DNA from: Minisyncoccota bacterium
Lineage (GTDB): Bacteria; Patescibacteriota; Minisyncoccia; UBA6257; JAAZHW01
Length of the DNA: 21,661 bases
Assembly (NCBI GenBank): GCA_028696375.1
Contig: JAQVHD010000003.1
Coordinates: 1 to 21,661 of the forward strand
Direction: 5' to 3'
Part shown: positions 7,784 through 16,354 of the stretch, in pieces
Numbering within the stretch: position 1 is the stretch's first letter
Layout of the letters: each line of letters starts with the position of its first letter
Made by a program: the position numbers and the translations under genes
The notes under the pieces: model-generated
What the model was told of the DNA's origin: nothing
Seen by the model: only the letters and a program-made list of their open reading frames with translations
The model's database searches: none

Positions 7784-9118
7784 TTAAATATTTTCTATAT
7801 TATCATTTTTAAATCTTTTTTTCAATTCCTCAATCATTTTTTCACTCTCGACTACTTCTTGAGAGCTGGCTTTCATATCTCGTAAAATAATTGTATTATC
7901 AAGGGCTTCTTTCTGGCCGATAATAATAACATAGGGAGCTTCCCACTTATCAGCTTGTCGAAGTTGAGCCTTTAATGATTCGTGGGCAAAAGATTCGGCT
8001 ACTGGAATTTTGACTTTTCTTAATGCTTCTAAATATTTTAGTGCTCTTTGTTTAGCTAGATCGCCAATGGCTATCAAAAAGACTTTCGGTTTATAAGGAT
8101 TTTCTACTTTAAAATTGTTTTTTTTGAGTACTTCAACTAATCGTTCAATTCCTGCTGCTCCTCCAACAGCCGGCGTTGATTTGCCTCCCAGCATTTCTAC
8201 CAGATAATCATAACGCCCTCCGCCACACAAGGCTAAATTATCACTGGCCAATCTGATTTCAAATACAGTTTTAGTATAATAATCTAGTCCCCTCACTAAA
8301 TGATGATTAATATTATACGGCAATCCTAAAATTTCTAAATATTCAAGAATTTGCTTAAAATGTTTCCGACATTCTGGACAGAGAAAATCAATCATTTTAG
8401 GCGCTCCATTTTTTAAAGATTGGCACGATTCGTTTTTGCAGTCTAAAATTCTTAGAGGGTTGATCTTTAAACGATTTTTGCAATCGGCACAGAGAAATTT
8501 TCTTTTTGACCTAAAGTAGTTTTTTAAATTCTTGTGCCATATGGGACGACAATTATCACAACCAATCGTATTAATTTCTATCATTAATTCTTTCATTTTT
8601 AATTCAGTGAATAAATTATAAAAAATTTGAATTGTTAAAGCATCGTAAATCGGATCAGCCGAACCTAAAATTTCAAAATTGCATTGCCAGAATTGACGAT
8701 ATCTCCCTCTTTGAGGTTGCTCATAACGAAAAACGGGTCCCCACGCAAATAATTTAACAGGTTTCGGGTTGTTATAAAGACCATTTTCCAAATAAGCCCG
8801 GACGATGTTGGGGGTAAATTCTGGTCGTAAAGCTAACAAATCCTTACCGGGAGTCTTTAAAATAAACATTTGTTTTTGAACAATTTCACTAGTTGGACCA
8901 GTCCCATGAAGAAACAATTTTGTTTCTTCTAAAACGGGAGTTTCTATTTGACCAAAACCATAAAAATTACCTAGATCTTCTACCGCTTTAAAAATTTTCC
9001 TTCTTAATAAATTTTCTTCTGGCAAAATATCGGGCATTCCTTTTGGTGCCTGCAAAATTGTTTTCATCTTTGGTCTTTTTATCTTGTTTTTTAAATAATC
9101 TTTTGGTCTTCTGCCCAT
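7784..9118 (-). CDS. hisS: histidyl-tRNA synthetase with Cys-rich insertion
   Basis: Class II synthetase that charges tRNA-His. Motif 2 is FRYEQPQRGRYRQFWQ (130-145), the histidine-specific loop is LVRGLDYYTKTVFEI (274-288) and motif 3 is AVGGAAGIERLVE (317-329). The anticodon-binding domain spans about 345-435. Between motif 2 and the histidine loop there are eight cysteines in pairs (C187/C190, C210/C213, C227/C232, C247/C250) that could hold zinc. The first 17 residues are basic and non-conserved. M18 (9067) is an alternative start right before the conserved ILQAPKGMPDILP, but neither start has an SD. I keep 9118 because it leaves the tight 15-bp gap after lepB. Confidence 0.97.
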   Translation of the reverse strand: MGRRPKDYLKNKIKRPKMKTILQAPKGMPDILPEENLLRRKIFKAVEDLGNFYGFGQIETPVLEETKLFLHGTGPTSEIVQKQMFILKTPGKDLLALRPEFTPNIVRAYLENGLYNNPKPVKLFAWGPVFRYEQPQRGRYRQFWQCNFEILGSADPIYDALTIQIFYNLFTELKMKELMIEINTIGCDNCRPIWHKNLKNYFRSKRKFLCADCKNRLKINPLRILDCKNESCQSLKNGAPKMIDFLCPECRKHFKQILEYLEILGLPYNINHHLVRGLDYYTKTVFEIRLASDNLALCGGGRYDYLVEMLGGKSTPAVGGAAGIERLVEVLKKNNFKVENPYKPKVFLIAIGDLAKQRALKYLEALRKVKIPVAESFAHESLKAQLRQADKWEAPYVIIIGQKEALDNTIILRDMKASSQEVVESEKMIEELKKRFKNDNIENI

Positions 9119-9133
9119 ATTATTTGAATTTAA

Positions 9134-9694
9134 TTAATATTCATAATTAACAGTAGAAAATGCCTTTGCTGATTGAAAAGGATATAATCGTAATCGAACT
9201 AGTCCGATAATTTCATTTTTTTTAAGCGGCCCCCAGGAACGCGAATCATAACTGGCAATACGATTATCTCCGAGTACGAAATATTCATCTTGACCTAATG
9301 TGATTTTTTTAGCACCCGGCGTTTTATTATCTAAAAGATAATCTTCTTTTAAAACAAAACCTTGAGGATAATCGTTATTATATATGATAACTTTTCCATT
9401 TTTAATTTCTACTGTTTCGCCTGGTAATCCAATAATTCTTTTAATATAAAAATCTTGGGGATTTTGAGGTGGACGGAAAACAATTACTTCTCCCCGCATC
9501 GGTGCTCGAAAACGATAGGTTAACTCATCAATAATTAAATAGTCCGAATTTTGAAAGGTGGGAAACATACTAGCTCCCTCAACCGAAAATGGTAGGAACA
9601 AAAAATTACGAATAATCAAAACAACAACGATTGCTATGACCGCTACTTCAATAGTACTCCAAAGACTTACTAAAAATTGCCGAAATTGCCGCAT
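9134..9694 (-). CDS. lepB: signal peptidase I
   Basis: Membrane serine protease of family S26 that removes signal peptides from exported proteins. One membrane helix (about 13-36) leads to the nucleophile S42 in GASMFPT. The general base is K85 in YIKRIIGLPGE, and the box LGDNRIASYDSRSWG (141-155) is the conserved C-terminal signature. At 186 residues with a single N-terminal helix it resembles the Gram-positive type. It is the first gene of the operon lepB-hisS-HIT-bS21-ftsA-ftsZ, with a promoter directly upstream that leaves only a very short leader. Confidence 0.97.
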   Translation of the reverse strand: MRQFRQFLVSLWSTIEVAVIAIVVVLIIRNFLFLPFSVEGASMFPTFQNSDYLIIDELTYRFRAPMRGEVIVFRPPQNPQDFYIKRIIGLPGETVEIKNGKVIIYNNDYPQGFVLKEDYLLDNKTPGAKKITLGQDEYFVLGDNRIASYDSRSWGPLKKNEIIGLVRLRLYPFQSAKAFSTVNYEY

Positions 9695-9706
9695 AGAATT
9701 AATTTT

Positions 9707-9734
9707 ATTATAAACAAAAAAGTTAAAAAATCAA
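9707..9734 (-). promoter_or_regulatory. promoter of the lepB-to-ftsZ operon
   Basis: On the minus strand TTGATT (9729-9734), a 16-bp spacer and a perfect TATAAT (9707-9712). The -10 box is 12 bp from the lepB ATG, so the leader would be about 6 nt and lacks an SD. Confidence 0.6.
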
Positions 9735-9748
9735 ATGGAAAAAATAGA

Positions 9749-9774
9749 AAGAGAGGATCTTGTGATCCTCTCTT
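9749..9774 (-). terminator. intrinsic terminator of the 946-residue protein gene
   Basis: An 11-bp perfect stem AAGAGAGGATC/GATCCTCTCTT with a 4-nt loop lies about 22 bp past the stop codon. In the minus direction it is followed by a T-rich run (TCTATTTTTT). It separates this gene from the lepB promoter. Confidence 0.85.
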
Positions 9775-9796
9775 GGTATGTTTAAAATTAAAAATT

Positions 9797-12637
9797 TTAG
9801 ATTTCTTGGTATTCTGCATCGATTATTTCTTCAAGTTCATGAATGAACGGTGAGTCAAGACCATACTGATATTCTCTTGTCCCTGGTTTGGGACGATCCA
9901 GCAGCCCTTGAGCATCAATATCTTTATAAGCCGGGGAAATACATCTGTACTTTTCTAAAAATTCAATAGGAACTAATTCAATGGTGATACCGGTTCTATT
10001 AGAGAATTCGATAATGCAACCCATTGACTCAGGCATTAAGCCCCGAGCAAATTCAAAAGCTGATTGATCATTAAATCCGGGCAGCTGAAGCATAATAAGC
10101 TCAGCAACCTGCGTAATCCAAAAGGTATGCTTGTGACCGCCCAAAAGAATATGAGCATCAGCAATTGATTTCGCAATGTTTCTCACCCACCTCATTTGCT
10201 CATGAAGAGGAGTTCGCCCACCACCGCGAGGATAAAATTGATGTTGAACAACATATTTGAATCCGCTTGATAATCTGCGAGCAGCACAGGGATGATTTAT
10301 CGTTGATCCGCCAGGAGCGGCTGTTTTGGGATTACGAATGCGGGACCACATTTTTATATCCGGATATTTTTTCAATGCATTGAATTTTTTCTGCTGATTA
10401 TATAGTTCAGTAAGAGCAAAGAAAAGGAATTCTAAATTGTTTTGACCAGTAATGTCGGCGCCCCAAATTTCTGACTCATGATTACCCATTAAAAGATCAA
10501 TGGCTTCAAGATTAGGAGCCGGGAAAAGCGGCTCTAAAATCCGTAGGGCAAAAGCTTTCTGGCTACTAACGGACACTAATCGCTTGGGCCGATTTTCCGA
10601 GACAAAACGAGGATAGTGAAATCCCTGAATCATATCACCATTGAGGATTAGGATAGTCCCCCCTCTGGTATAGAGAGCGTAATCACAAAATTTGATTCCC
10701 CATTCAGGTCTCATTGTAATTGAACCTAATTGCCAATCAGAAGTATAGGCTAAGATATCTTTTCTTTCGGGTTGGTCTTTCTGAGCCTCAACTACGCTTT
10801 TAATTTTGTCATTGAGCGGATAGATTTTTAATCGTCCATCTTTAAATATTTCAAAGTTAACAATGCCAGGGGTTGGTGGTTCTTTGCGAACAGTGATTTG
10901 GCGATGGGCTTTATCACTCAGAACTTTAGTATGAAAAGTTTTGATTTGTCCTTCAGCAACAAGGGTTGGATTCTGACAACCTGGTAAATTGAATATAAAG
11001 GTGTCAAAAACTTTGGTGCCCCAGAAGCGTTCTTGGTGAAAATCAACCCACAAGTAAGGTGTTTTTTTACCGCTGGCCTGCAGATGCCTTAAAATAGATT
11101 CAGGAATAAAACCACTATCAATATACTGAGTAATATCGCTAAAAGCAATATTATGTTGAGCAAGAATTTTTTTATCATCAAAAGCAGGTAAATCTAAATG
11201 AATAGGATTGGGTGTAACAATTCGTTTTGAATCGATCTTATCACCGTGCAGTGCTTCTATATCAACTAATTTTTTATACTTCGCAGGAATTGGCTGATTG
11301 AATTCTTCAAATAGTAAAATGAAAATGATCACTAGTAACTCTGAAATGCGATCGCCAATCACCTTTTCCGTTTCTTCAGCGTTAAGCAAAGAGCGACCAA
11401 TCCGATACATGTAGGGTTGAATGATTTCCCATTGAATTTTCATTAACCGATAGTAATCGCCACCAGAACGTCTTTTAATTTCTTCAGGCCAAAATGCAGT
11501 TGCGCCCAATTTGCGGATATTGCGATACTGTTCCAGAGCAATAATAACTCGCGAAAGTGCTACCTGCCAATCATCATCTGAAAGCTGATAAATAACTTTT
11601 TCTTGAGCAATCGATTCTAATTCTTTGATGAGTATATCTGCTGCTTTATGTTGAGTCTCTATCTGATAAAGACCTCCGGTACGGGTAAGAGACCGCAGCC
11701 TTTCTACTTGAATGCCCCGAAAATCACCTTGGATAAAATCAGACGTAATAATGTAATGAGGCATATATTGCCTCAGCATTTTCATGCCCCACTCAATCAA
11801 TTGGATGTCAGTAAATTGATTTCCAAAACGTACTTCACCTAAAAAAGTGAGACGGATAGAATCATCGTCAACATCACTTCTTAAGGGTTTTACCGTCTTT
11901 TGATCAATATCTTTCTGAATTGCTTCTTTCAACTCAACCAAATTTTGAGGTACTGTACCATTTCCTTTCAGCTCTTGCTTTTCAATAAGCAAATTATGAA
12001 GTTCTACCAATTCAAGACCTTGAAGCGATTCTACGCTAATACCTGCTTCTTCTAAGACTACGGATTTCCTATATCCACTTTTGCTTTTAATAAGCCATCT
12101 CTTTTCTACAAATGCATCAAGAATTTCTTCCAAAAAACGAGGGTTAATATTCAACATTTCTGCTAATTCTTGAACTTTCAGCCAGCGTTCCGGCATCAAT
12201 TCAAGAATATTTTTTTGGTATTCTTTCGGAACTAACTTGAGTAATTCTTCCAAAGAGTAAAAGCTCGGCAAGGCACAAAAATAAACATTGTGATTTTGAA
12301 TACGAATTGTTTCAAGCAATCCCCATTCTTTGAACTTCATCAAAATACCGCGAGACATATTCAAGCGAGGGTATTTTCCTTTCACATTCAGCGGAAGAAC
12401 TTCTGCAGCTTCGATGTTTCGGAAAATTCGTTTTTCAGCCAATAATTTACTGATAGCATCCCAATAATCCTGCAGTTTTTTCGGCAAATGAGCAAGGAAT
12501 TCTTCTTGACTAATTTCATTTCTTTCTAACAGTTCGATTCTTTCTTCTGCTGTGAAATCATCCAATGTTAGCTTGCCTTTTTTTAATCTTTCTAGCCTTT
12601 CATTAAAATTTTCGATGGTTTTGTCATGTTTTTTCAT
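9797..12637 (-). CDS. two-copy metallophosphoesterase-fold protein (N-terminal copy degenerate), possible nucleic-acid enzyme
   Basis: This 946-residue protein has no signal peptide or membrane helix. The C-terminal domain (about 627-892) has calcineurin-type metallophosphoesterase motifs: SDWQLG (D634, with Gln in place of the usual His), NGDMIQG (D668), GNHE (718-721), H799 and GGHKH (H835, H837). Residues 262-610 look like a second copy of the same fold. EWGMK (282-286) mirrors EWGIK (645-649), SDFIQG (299-304) mirrors GDMIQG (667-672), and 529-553 aligns without gaps to 830-854. In this copy the catalytic residues are mostly gone. Residues 60-200 are helix-rich and resemble two winged-helix domains. 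The gene has its own promoter, a strong SD (AGGAGG 12645-12650, 7 nt before the ATG) and a terminator. Function is unknown; an Mre11-like nuclease is one option, other phosphodiesterases another. Confidence 0.8.
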   Translation of the reverse strand: MKKHDKTIENFNERLERLKKGKLTLDDFTAEERIELLERNEISQEEFLAHLPKKLQDYWDAISKLLAEKRIFRNIEAAEVLPLNVKGKYPRLNMSRGILMKFKEWGLLETIRIQNHNVYFCALPSFYSLEELLKLVPKEYQKNILELMPERWLKVQELAEMLNINPRFLEEILDAFVEKRWLIKSKSGYRKSVVLEEAGISVESLQGLELVELHNLLIEKQELKGNGTVPQNLVELKEAIQKDIDQKTVKPLRSDVDDDSIRLTFLGEVRFGNQFTDIQLIEWGMKMLRQYMPHYIITSDFIQGDFRGIQVERLRSLTRTGGLYQIETQHKAADILIKELESIAQEKVIYQLSDDDWQVALSRVIIALEQYRNIRKLGATAFWPEEIKRRSGGDYYRLMKIQWEIIQPYMYRIGRSLLNAEETEKVIGDRISELLVIIFILLFEEFNQPIPAKYKKLVDIEALHGDKIDSKRIVTPNPIHLDLPAFDDKKILAQHNIAFSDITQYIDSGFIPESILRHLQASGKKTPYLWVDFHQERFWGTKVFDTFIFNLPGCQNPTLVAEGQIKTFHTKVLSDKAHRQITVRKEPPTPGIVNFEIFKDGRLKIYPLNDKIKSVVEAQKDQPERKDILAYTSDWQLGSITMRPEWGIKFCDYALYTRGGTILILNGDMIQGFHYPRFVSENRPKRLVSVSSQKAFALRILEPLFPAPNLEAIDLLMGNHESEIWGADITGQNNLEFLFFALTELYNQQKKFNALKKYPDIKMWSRIRNPKTAAPGGSTINHPCAARRLSSGFKYVVQHQFYPRGGGRTPLHEQMRWVRNIAKSIADAHILLGGHKHTFWITQVAELIMLQLPGFNDQSAFEFARGLMPESMGCIIEFSNRTGITIELVPIEFLEKYRCISPAYKDIDAQGLLDRPKPGTREYQYGLDSPFIHELEEIIDAEYQEI

Positions 12638-12677
12638 CTGAAATCCTCCTTATAAAATTATTAAAGATCTATGTAAA

Positions 12678-12702
12678 CGGAAGATTTTTAATTTTTCTTC
12701 CG
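12678..12702 (-). promoter_or_regulatory. 5' leader hairpin of the 946-residue protein gene
   Basis: A 7-bp perfect stem CGGAAGA/TCTTCCG with an 11-nt A/T loop lies at the very 5' end of the predicted transcript, 40 nt before the ATG. It leaves the SD free. It could protect the mRNA 5' end or bind a regulator; neither can be told from sequence. Confidence 0.5.
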
Positions 12703-12704
12703 CC

Positions 12705-12734
12705 ACTATCATTATTATAAACTTTTTTTGTCAA
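12705..12734 (-). promoter_or_regulatory. promoter of the 946-residue protein gene
   Basis: A consensus TTGACA (12729-12734) is the only 6/6 -35 box noticed in the window. With an 18-bp spacer it is followed by GATAGT (12705-12710, 4/6). The leader would be about 60 nt, much longer than those of the neighbours. Confidence 0.6.
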
Positions 12735-12753
12735 GCAGCAATTGTCATCATCG

Positions 12754-12790
12754 ATGATTTAAAACCCCTCGTTGAGGGGTTTTAAATCAT
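12754..12790 (-). terminator. palindromic terminator at the end of the recO-to-pcm operon
   Basis: A perfect 17-bp inverted repeat with a 3-nt loop (stems 12754-12770 and 12774-12790). The core CCCCTC/GAGGGG is flanked by A and T runs, so it can work in both directions. It overlaps the pcm TGA stop codon (12787-12789). Confidence 0.9.
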
Positions 12791-13428
12791 AAATTGGAAA
12801 TCTTATCAATTACCGGGACAAAGATAAATCCGGGATATTCCTCAAAATCAAATTCATTCTCACTTTTTTTTGTAATAAGCCATAGGCTGTGATTCATTGG
12901 TAAAATTATCTTTCCACCAATTTTAAGTTGCTCCTTAAAAGCTTGGGGAATTTCTTTCACGGCAGCTGAGCACATAATGCGATCAAACGGAGCAGCTTCT
13001 TTTAGTCCTTCAAGACCATTACCACAGTACATTTCAACAATTCCTTTATTAATAAAGCTATAGCGCATTACATTAGCTTTTCCAAACTCATATATTTCAG
13101 GAATGATTTCAATTCCATAAACCTTTCCTTTCTCTCCAACGATTTCTGCTAGCAAAGCGGTTGTCCAACCAGAACCAGACCCAACATCTAAAACTTTATG
13201 ACCCGGCTGAACATCTAATTTTTCCAACATAAAAGCGACTGTCAACGGTTGGGAAATGGTTTGGCCGAAACCAATTGCTAATGGCGAATTAATATAGGCA
13301 TCATTTTTTAGATATTCGATTACAAAATTGGAACGATCAATTTTTCGAAAAGCTTCAATAACACGCGGACTTTGTAAAAAGCCATCTTTTATTAAATCTT
13401 CTATTAATTTATCTTGCTGAGTGCTCAT
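12787..13428 (-). CDS. pcm: protein-L-isoaspartate O-methyltransferase
   Basis: Repairs damaged proteins by methylating L-isoaspartyl residues with S-adenosylmethionine. The family signature GFGQTISQP is at 53-61, SAM motif I is VLDVGSGSGWTT (79-90), and the C-terminal FVPVI (203-207) matches the usual FVPLI end. IMCSAAVKEIP (151-161) stands in for the common VTAAxxxIP block. At 213 residues it has full length. An AAGGAGA stretch is about 17 nt before the ATG, far for an SD. It is the last gene of its operon and uses TGA as stop inside the terminator stem, good evidence for the standard bacterial code here. Confidence 0.95.
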   Translation of the reverse strand: MSTQQDKLIEDLIKDGFLQSPRVIEAFRKIDRSNFVIEYLKNDAYINSPLAIGFGQTISQPLTVAFMLEKLDVQPGHKVLDVGSGSGWTTALLAEIVGEKGKVYGIEIIPEIYEFGKANVMRYSFINKGIVEMYCGNGLEGLKEAAPFDRIMCSAAVKEIPQAFKEQLKIGGKIILPMNHSLWLITKKSENEFDFEEYPGFIFVPVIDKISNL

Positions 13429-13465
13429 ACGATAGTAGATCTATTCTCTCCTTTTTAATTATACC

Positions 13466-14740
13466 TCAATTTATTATTTTTTTAAATCTAGCAGCGTCTT
13501 TTGTTGAATAGGAACCGATAAGAGCTAAATTAAAATTATTGGGCCGAAAAATTTGTTTGGCTAATTTCAAAATAGCATTTTGATCTACCTCATCAATTTT
13601 ACGATAAATTTCTTCTAAGGTAAACGTCCTGTTATAAAAAAGCTGCTGAGAACCGAAATAAAAAGCGTAGTCATTTGATGCTTCAAGAGAAAGGGCTAAT
13701 TTACCCTTTATATAACTTTTGGCCTTTTCTAATTCCTTCGGCTCAACAGGCTGGCTCGCAAGTCGATCCACTTCCTCTCTCATAGCCTGTAGCGCTGCTT
13801 CGGTTTTATCCACAGCCAGACCGCTCGCTATTCCTAAAAATCCGTGATCTAAACTTAAATCAGCAAAACTATTTATATAATATGCCGCTCCCATTTCTTC
13901 TCTAATTTTTTGAAAGAGCCTCGAACTCATTCCACCTCCTAAAATAGTAGAAAGAACCGACAGAACATAACGCCGCTCATCGAAACAATTAAAAGTTCGG
14001 GTAGCAAAAATTAAATGATTCTGATCGGTTTTTTTATGTTGGATCAAAACTGCAGGCTTTTTTTGTTTACAATTTGTTTTCAATTTTTTCCCACCTTCTC
14101 CTTTCCTAATATTTTTCATTAAAAGACATATTTCTTGAACAATTTTAGCGGGATGAAAATTGCCAGCAACCACAATTAATGTTTTTTTATTAGTATAATG
14201 CTTTTGGAAGTATCTGACAAAATCATTACGGTTAACTTTCTTAATGACTTTTTCATCACCGATAATAGGACGACCCGCTGCTTGATGCGGATAGAGCAGT
14301 TCAAAAATTAAATCTTCTATTTTAATGCTCGGCGTATCTTCGTAATAATTTTTTTCTTCTAAAATAACACCTCTTTCTTTTTCGATTTCTCGGTCATCAA
14401 ACAAAGAATTAAGATAAATATCGGTGACAATATCTAAAATCTTATGAATATGTTCTGCTGCTGCTTTGGCATAATAGCCCGTATATTCTCGCCCCGTAAA
14501 GGCATTATAGGAGGCACCAAGCGCATCCAACTCAGAACTTAAAATTTTCGGATGAGGGCGTTTTTTTGTTCCTTTAAAACACATATGTTCCAAAAAATGC
14601 GAAATTCCTGCTTCGCTTTCGGACTCATATTCTGAACCTGTTTTTACAAGGATTAAAAAAGTGACATTCGTTGACTCTTTTAAAGGAATCAAAAGGAAAT
14701 TCAATCCTTGCTTGGTTAAAAAAGAAATATCCACCTTCAT
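13466..14740 (-). CDS. M16 family zinc peptidase (inverzincin)
   Basis: Zinc metallopeptidase of the pitrilysin and processing-peptidase family. The inverted zinc motif HFLEH is at 48-52, with E51 as catalytic base. The third ligand is expected in RGVILEEK (E128 or E129, about 76 residues on). The second, non-catalytic half has the typical LGGGMSSRLFQKIREEMGAAYYI block (267-289). At 424 residues it is a single-chain, two-domain form like B. subtilis YmxG or mitochondrial MPP-beta. No signal peptide is visible, so it is probably cytoplasmic. It starts 7 bp after the dodecin-like gene and ends 37 bp before pcm. The substrate is unknown. Confidence 0.95.
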   Translation of the reverse strand: MKVDISFLTKQGLNFLLIPLKESTNVTFLILVKTGSEYESESEAGISHFLEHMCFKGTKKRPHPKILSSELDALGASYNAFTGREYTGYYAKAAAEHIHKILDIVTDIYLNSLFDDREIEKERGVILEEKNYYEDTPSIKIEDLIFELLYPHQAAGRPIIGDEKVIKKVNRNDFVRYFQKHYTNKKTLIVVAGNFHPAKIVQEICLLMKNIRKGEGGKKLKTNCKQKKPAVLIQHKKTDQNHLIFATRTFNCFDERRYVLSVLSTILGGGMSSRLFQKIREEMGAAYYINSFADLSLDHGFLGIASGLAVDKTEAALQAMREEVDRLASQPVEPKELEKAKSYIKGKLALSLEASNDYAFYFGSQQLFYNRTFTLEEIYRKIDEVDQNAILKLAKQIFRPNNFNLALIGSYSTKDAARFKKIIN

Positions 14741-14747
14741 TGCTGTT

Positions 14748-14957
14748 TTATTTTTCTTCCTCCCACTTATAGGCTACATGGGCGGTAATTTTATATTCGA
14801 CAATCTTTCCCTTATCTAAAGAAACGGCCTGACTAATAATTTTTACTCCTGTCAAATTATATTTATCCTTTCCCACAAATTCTATTACTTGATTTAAGGC
14901 ATCTTCAAAACTTTTAGGCGAAGTGCCGATAATTTCTCTAATTTTAACGATGGCCAT
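14748..14957 (-). CDS. dodecin family small protein
   Basis: Dodecins are about 70-residue proteins that form 12-subunit hollow shells, often storing flavin. This 69-residue protein shows the family pattern: VKIREIIGTSPKSFEDAL at 4-21, a central helix, the strand GVKIISQ (37-43) and GKIVEYKITAHVAYKWE (50-66). Flavin-binding dodecins usually have Trp where this protein has K39, in the pattern GxWxxxQ; the Gln (Q43) is kept. It may therefore not bind flavin. It lies between glyQS (34 bp) and the M16 peptidase gene (7 bp). Confidence 0.88.
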   Translation of the reverse strand: MAIVKIREIIGTSPKSFEDALNQVIEFVGKDKYNLTGVKIISQAVSLDKGKIVEYKITAHVAYKWEEEK

Positions 14958-14991
14958 ATTGTAAAAATTTTTATCGACCTTTAAATTTAAA

Positions 14992-16335
14992 TTATTCGAA
15001 ATTTACCCTCTCTTTTAAATAAGAAGTGAGGTTGTCAATAGGAACTCTTTCTTGTTTTAAGCTATCTCGATCTCGAACCGTCACTGTTTTATCTTCCAAA
15101 CTTTGAAAATCGACCGTAACACAGTAAGGCGTTCCGATTTCATCTTGCCGACGATAACGCCTTCCAATTGAATCAATCTCATCGTATTGAGCCATAAAAT
15201 GCTTTTTAAGATTTTGGTAAATCTCTTTAGCCAAATTCACCAATTCCTCCTTATTTTTTAACAACGGGAAAACAGCCACTTTAATAGGCGCTACAAGAGG
15301 ATGGAATTTTAAAACAATCTCTACTTCTTTTTTTGCTTCGGTGGTTTGAGTGCGACCGCCCTTTACTTCTTCGTAAGCATCAATCAGAAACACTAGTGCT
15401 CCTCGATCTGCACCAGCAGAAGTTTCGATAATGTAGGGTGTAAATTTTTCTTTCGTTTTTTCATCGAAATAAACTAACTCATGACCAGAATATCTTGAAT
15501 GGTTAGATAAATCCCAATCTCCGCGATTATGAATTCCCTCTATCTCCTTCCACCCAAAAGGAAACTTGTATTCAATATCACAGGCAGCCCGCGCATAATG
15601 AGCGAGTTCGTCTTTTGTTTGCTGATGAATCCGGAGATTTTCTTTCTTGATACCTAAATTAATGTACCAGTTTAAACGCTGCTCAACCCAATACTGAAAC
15701 CATTTTTCTGCTTCTTCTGGCCGAACGAAAAATTGCATCTCCATTTGTTCAAATTCTCGAGTACGATAAGTAAAATTTCCGGGATTAATTTCATTACGAA
15801 AACTTTTACCAATTTGAGCAATTCCAAAAGGAATTTTTAAACGCATCGAGTTCAAAACATTTTCATAGTTTAAATAGATACCCTGACAAGTTTCAGCTCT
15901 CAAATAAGTTATCGAAGCTTCATCTTCCACAGGTCCTACAAAAGTTTTCATCATCAAATTAAATTTCCGAGGCGGCATCAGTTCTCCTCCGCAATCGGGA
16001 CAGCGATTATTTTGAACAACATCTTCCCTAAAACGATGATGGCATTTGGAACATTCAACCAGCGAATCAGCAAATCCCGCTGATAAATGTCCGGAAGCTT
16101 GCCATACTTTTGGAGACATTAAAATGGCACTGTCGATCCCCACAATATTATCATGATAGTTCAGCATTTCTTTCCACCAAAGGCGTTTTATATTGTTCTT
16201 TAATTCTACTCCTAATGGACCATAATCATAGGAACTAGAAAAACCTCCATAAATTTCCGACGAAGGAAAAATAAATCCTCGACGCTTAGCCAAACTAATA
16301 ATTTTATCCATTAAATCTCGATTTTCTTCATTCAT
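14992..16335 (-). CDS. glyQS: glycyl-tRNA synthetase, single-chain dimeric type
   Basis: Class II synthetase of the alpha2 type that charges tRNA-Gly. The N-terminus has FIFPSSEIYGGFSSSYDYGP followed by LGVELK (21-46). A zinc site is formed by C95, C98, C112 and C115. Motif 2 is in GKSFRNEINP (176-185) with RTREFEQMEMQFF (191-203), and motif 3 is ETSAGADRGALVFL (304-317). The anticodon-binding domain covers about 350-447. Its 447 residues are close to the family norm (about 450-460). No SD is seen before the ATG. It follows the large surface-type protein by 19 bp. Confidence 0.97.
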   Translation of the reverse strand: MNEENRDLMDKIISLAKRRGFIFPSSEIYGGFSSSYDYGPLGVELKNNIKRLWWKEMLNYHDNIVGIDSAILMSPKVWQASGHLSAGFADSLVECSKCHHRFREDVVQNNRCPDCGGELMPPRKFNLMMKTFVGPVEDEASITYLRAETCQGIYLNYENVLNSMRLKIPFGIAQIGKSFRNEINPGNFTYRTREFEQMEMQFFVRPEEAEKWFQYWVEQRLNWYINLGIKKENLRIHQQTKDELAHYARAACDIEYKFPFGWKEIEGIHNRGDWDLSNHSRYSGHELVYFDEKTKEKFTPYIIETSAGADRGALVFLIDAYEEVKGGRTQTTEAKKEVEIVLKFHPLVAPIKVAVFPLLKNKEELVNLAKEIYQNLKKHFMAQYDEIDSIGRRYRRQDEIGTPYCVTVDFQSLEDKTVTVRDRDSLKQERVPIDNLTSYLKERVNFE

Positions 16336-16354
16336 ATTTTAAATTAATTTTTAT

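Noticed and set aside
12787..12789. Possible UGA recoding (Gly, as in some CPR lineages)
   Set aside because: The pcm TGA lies at the expected protein end and within the terminator stem, and no gene in the window has an in-frame TGA that would need reading through.
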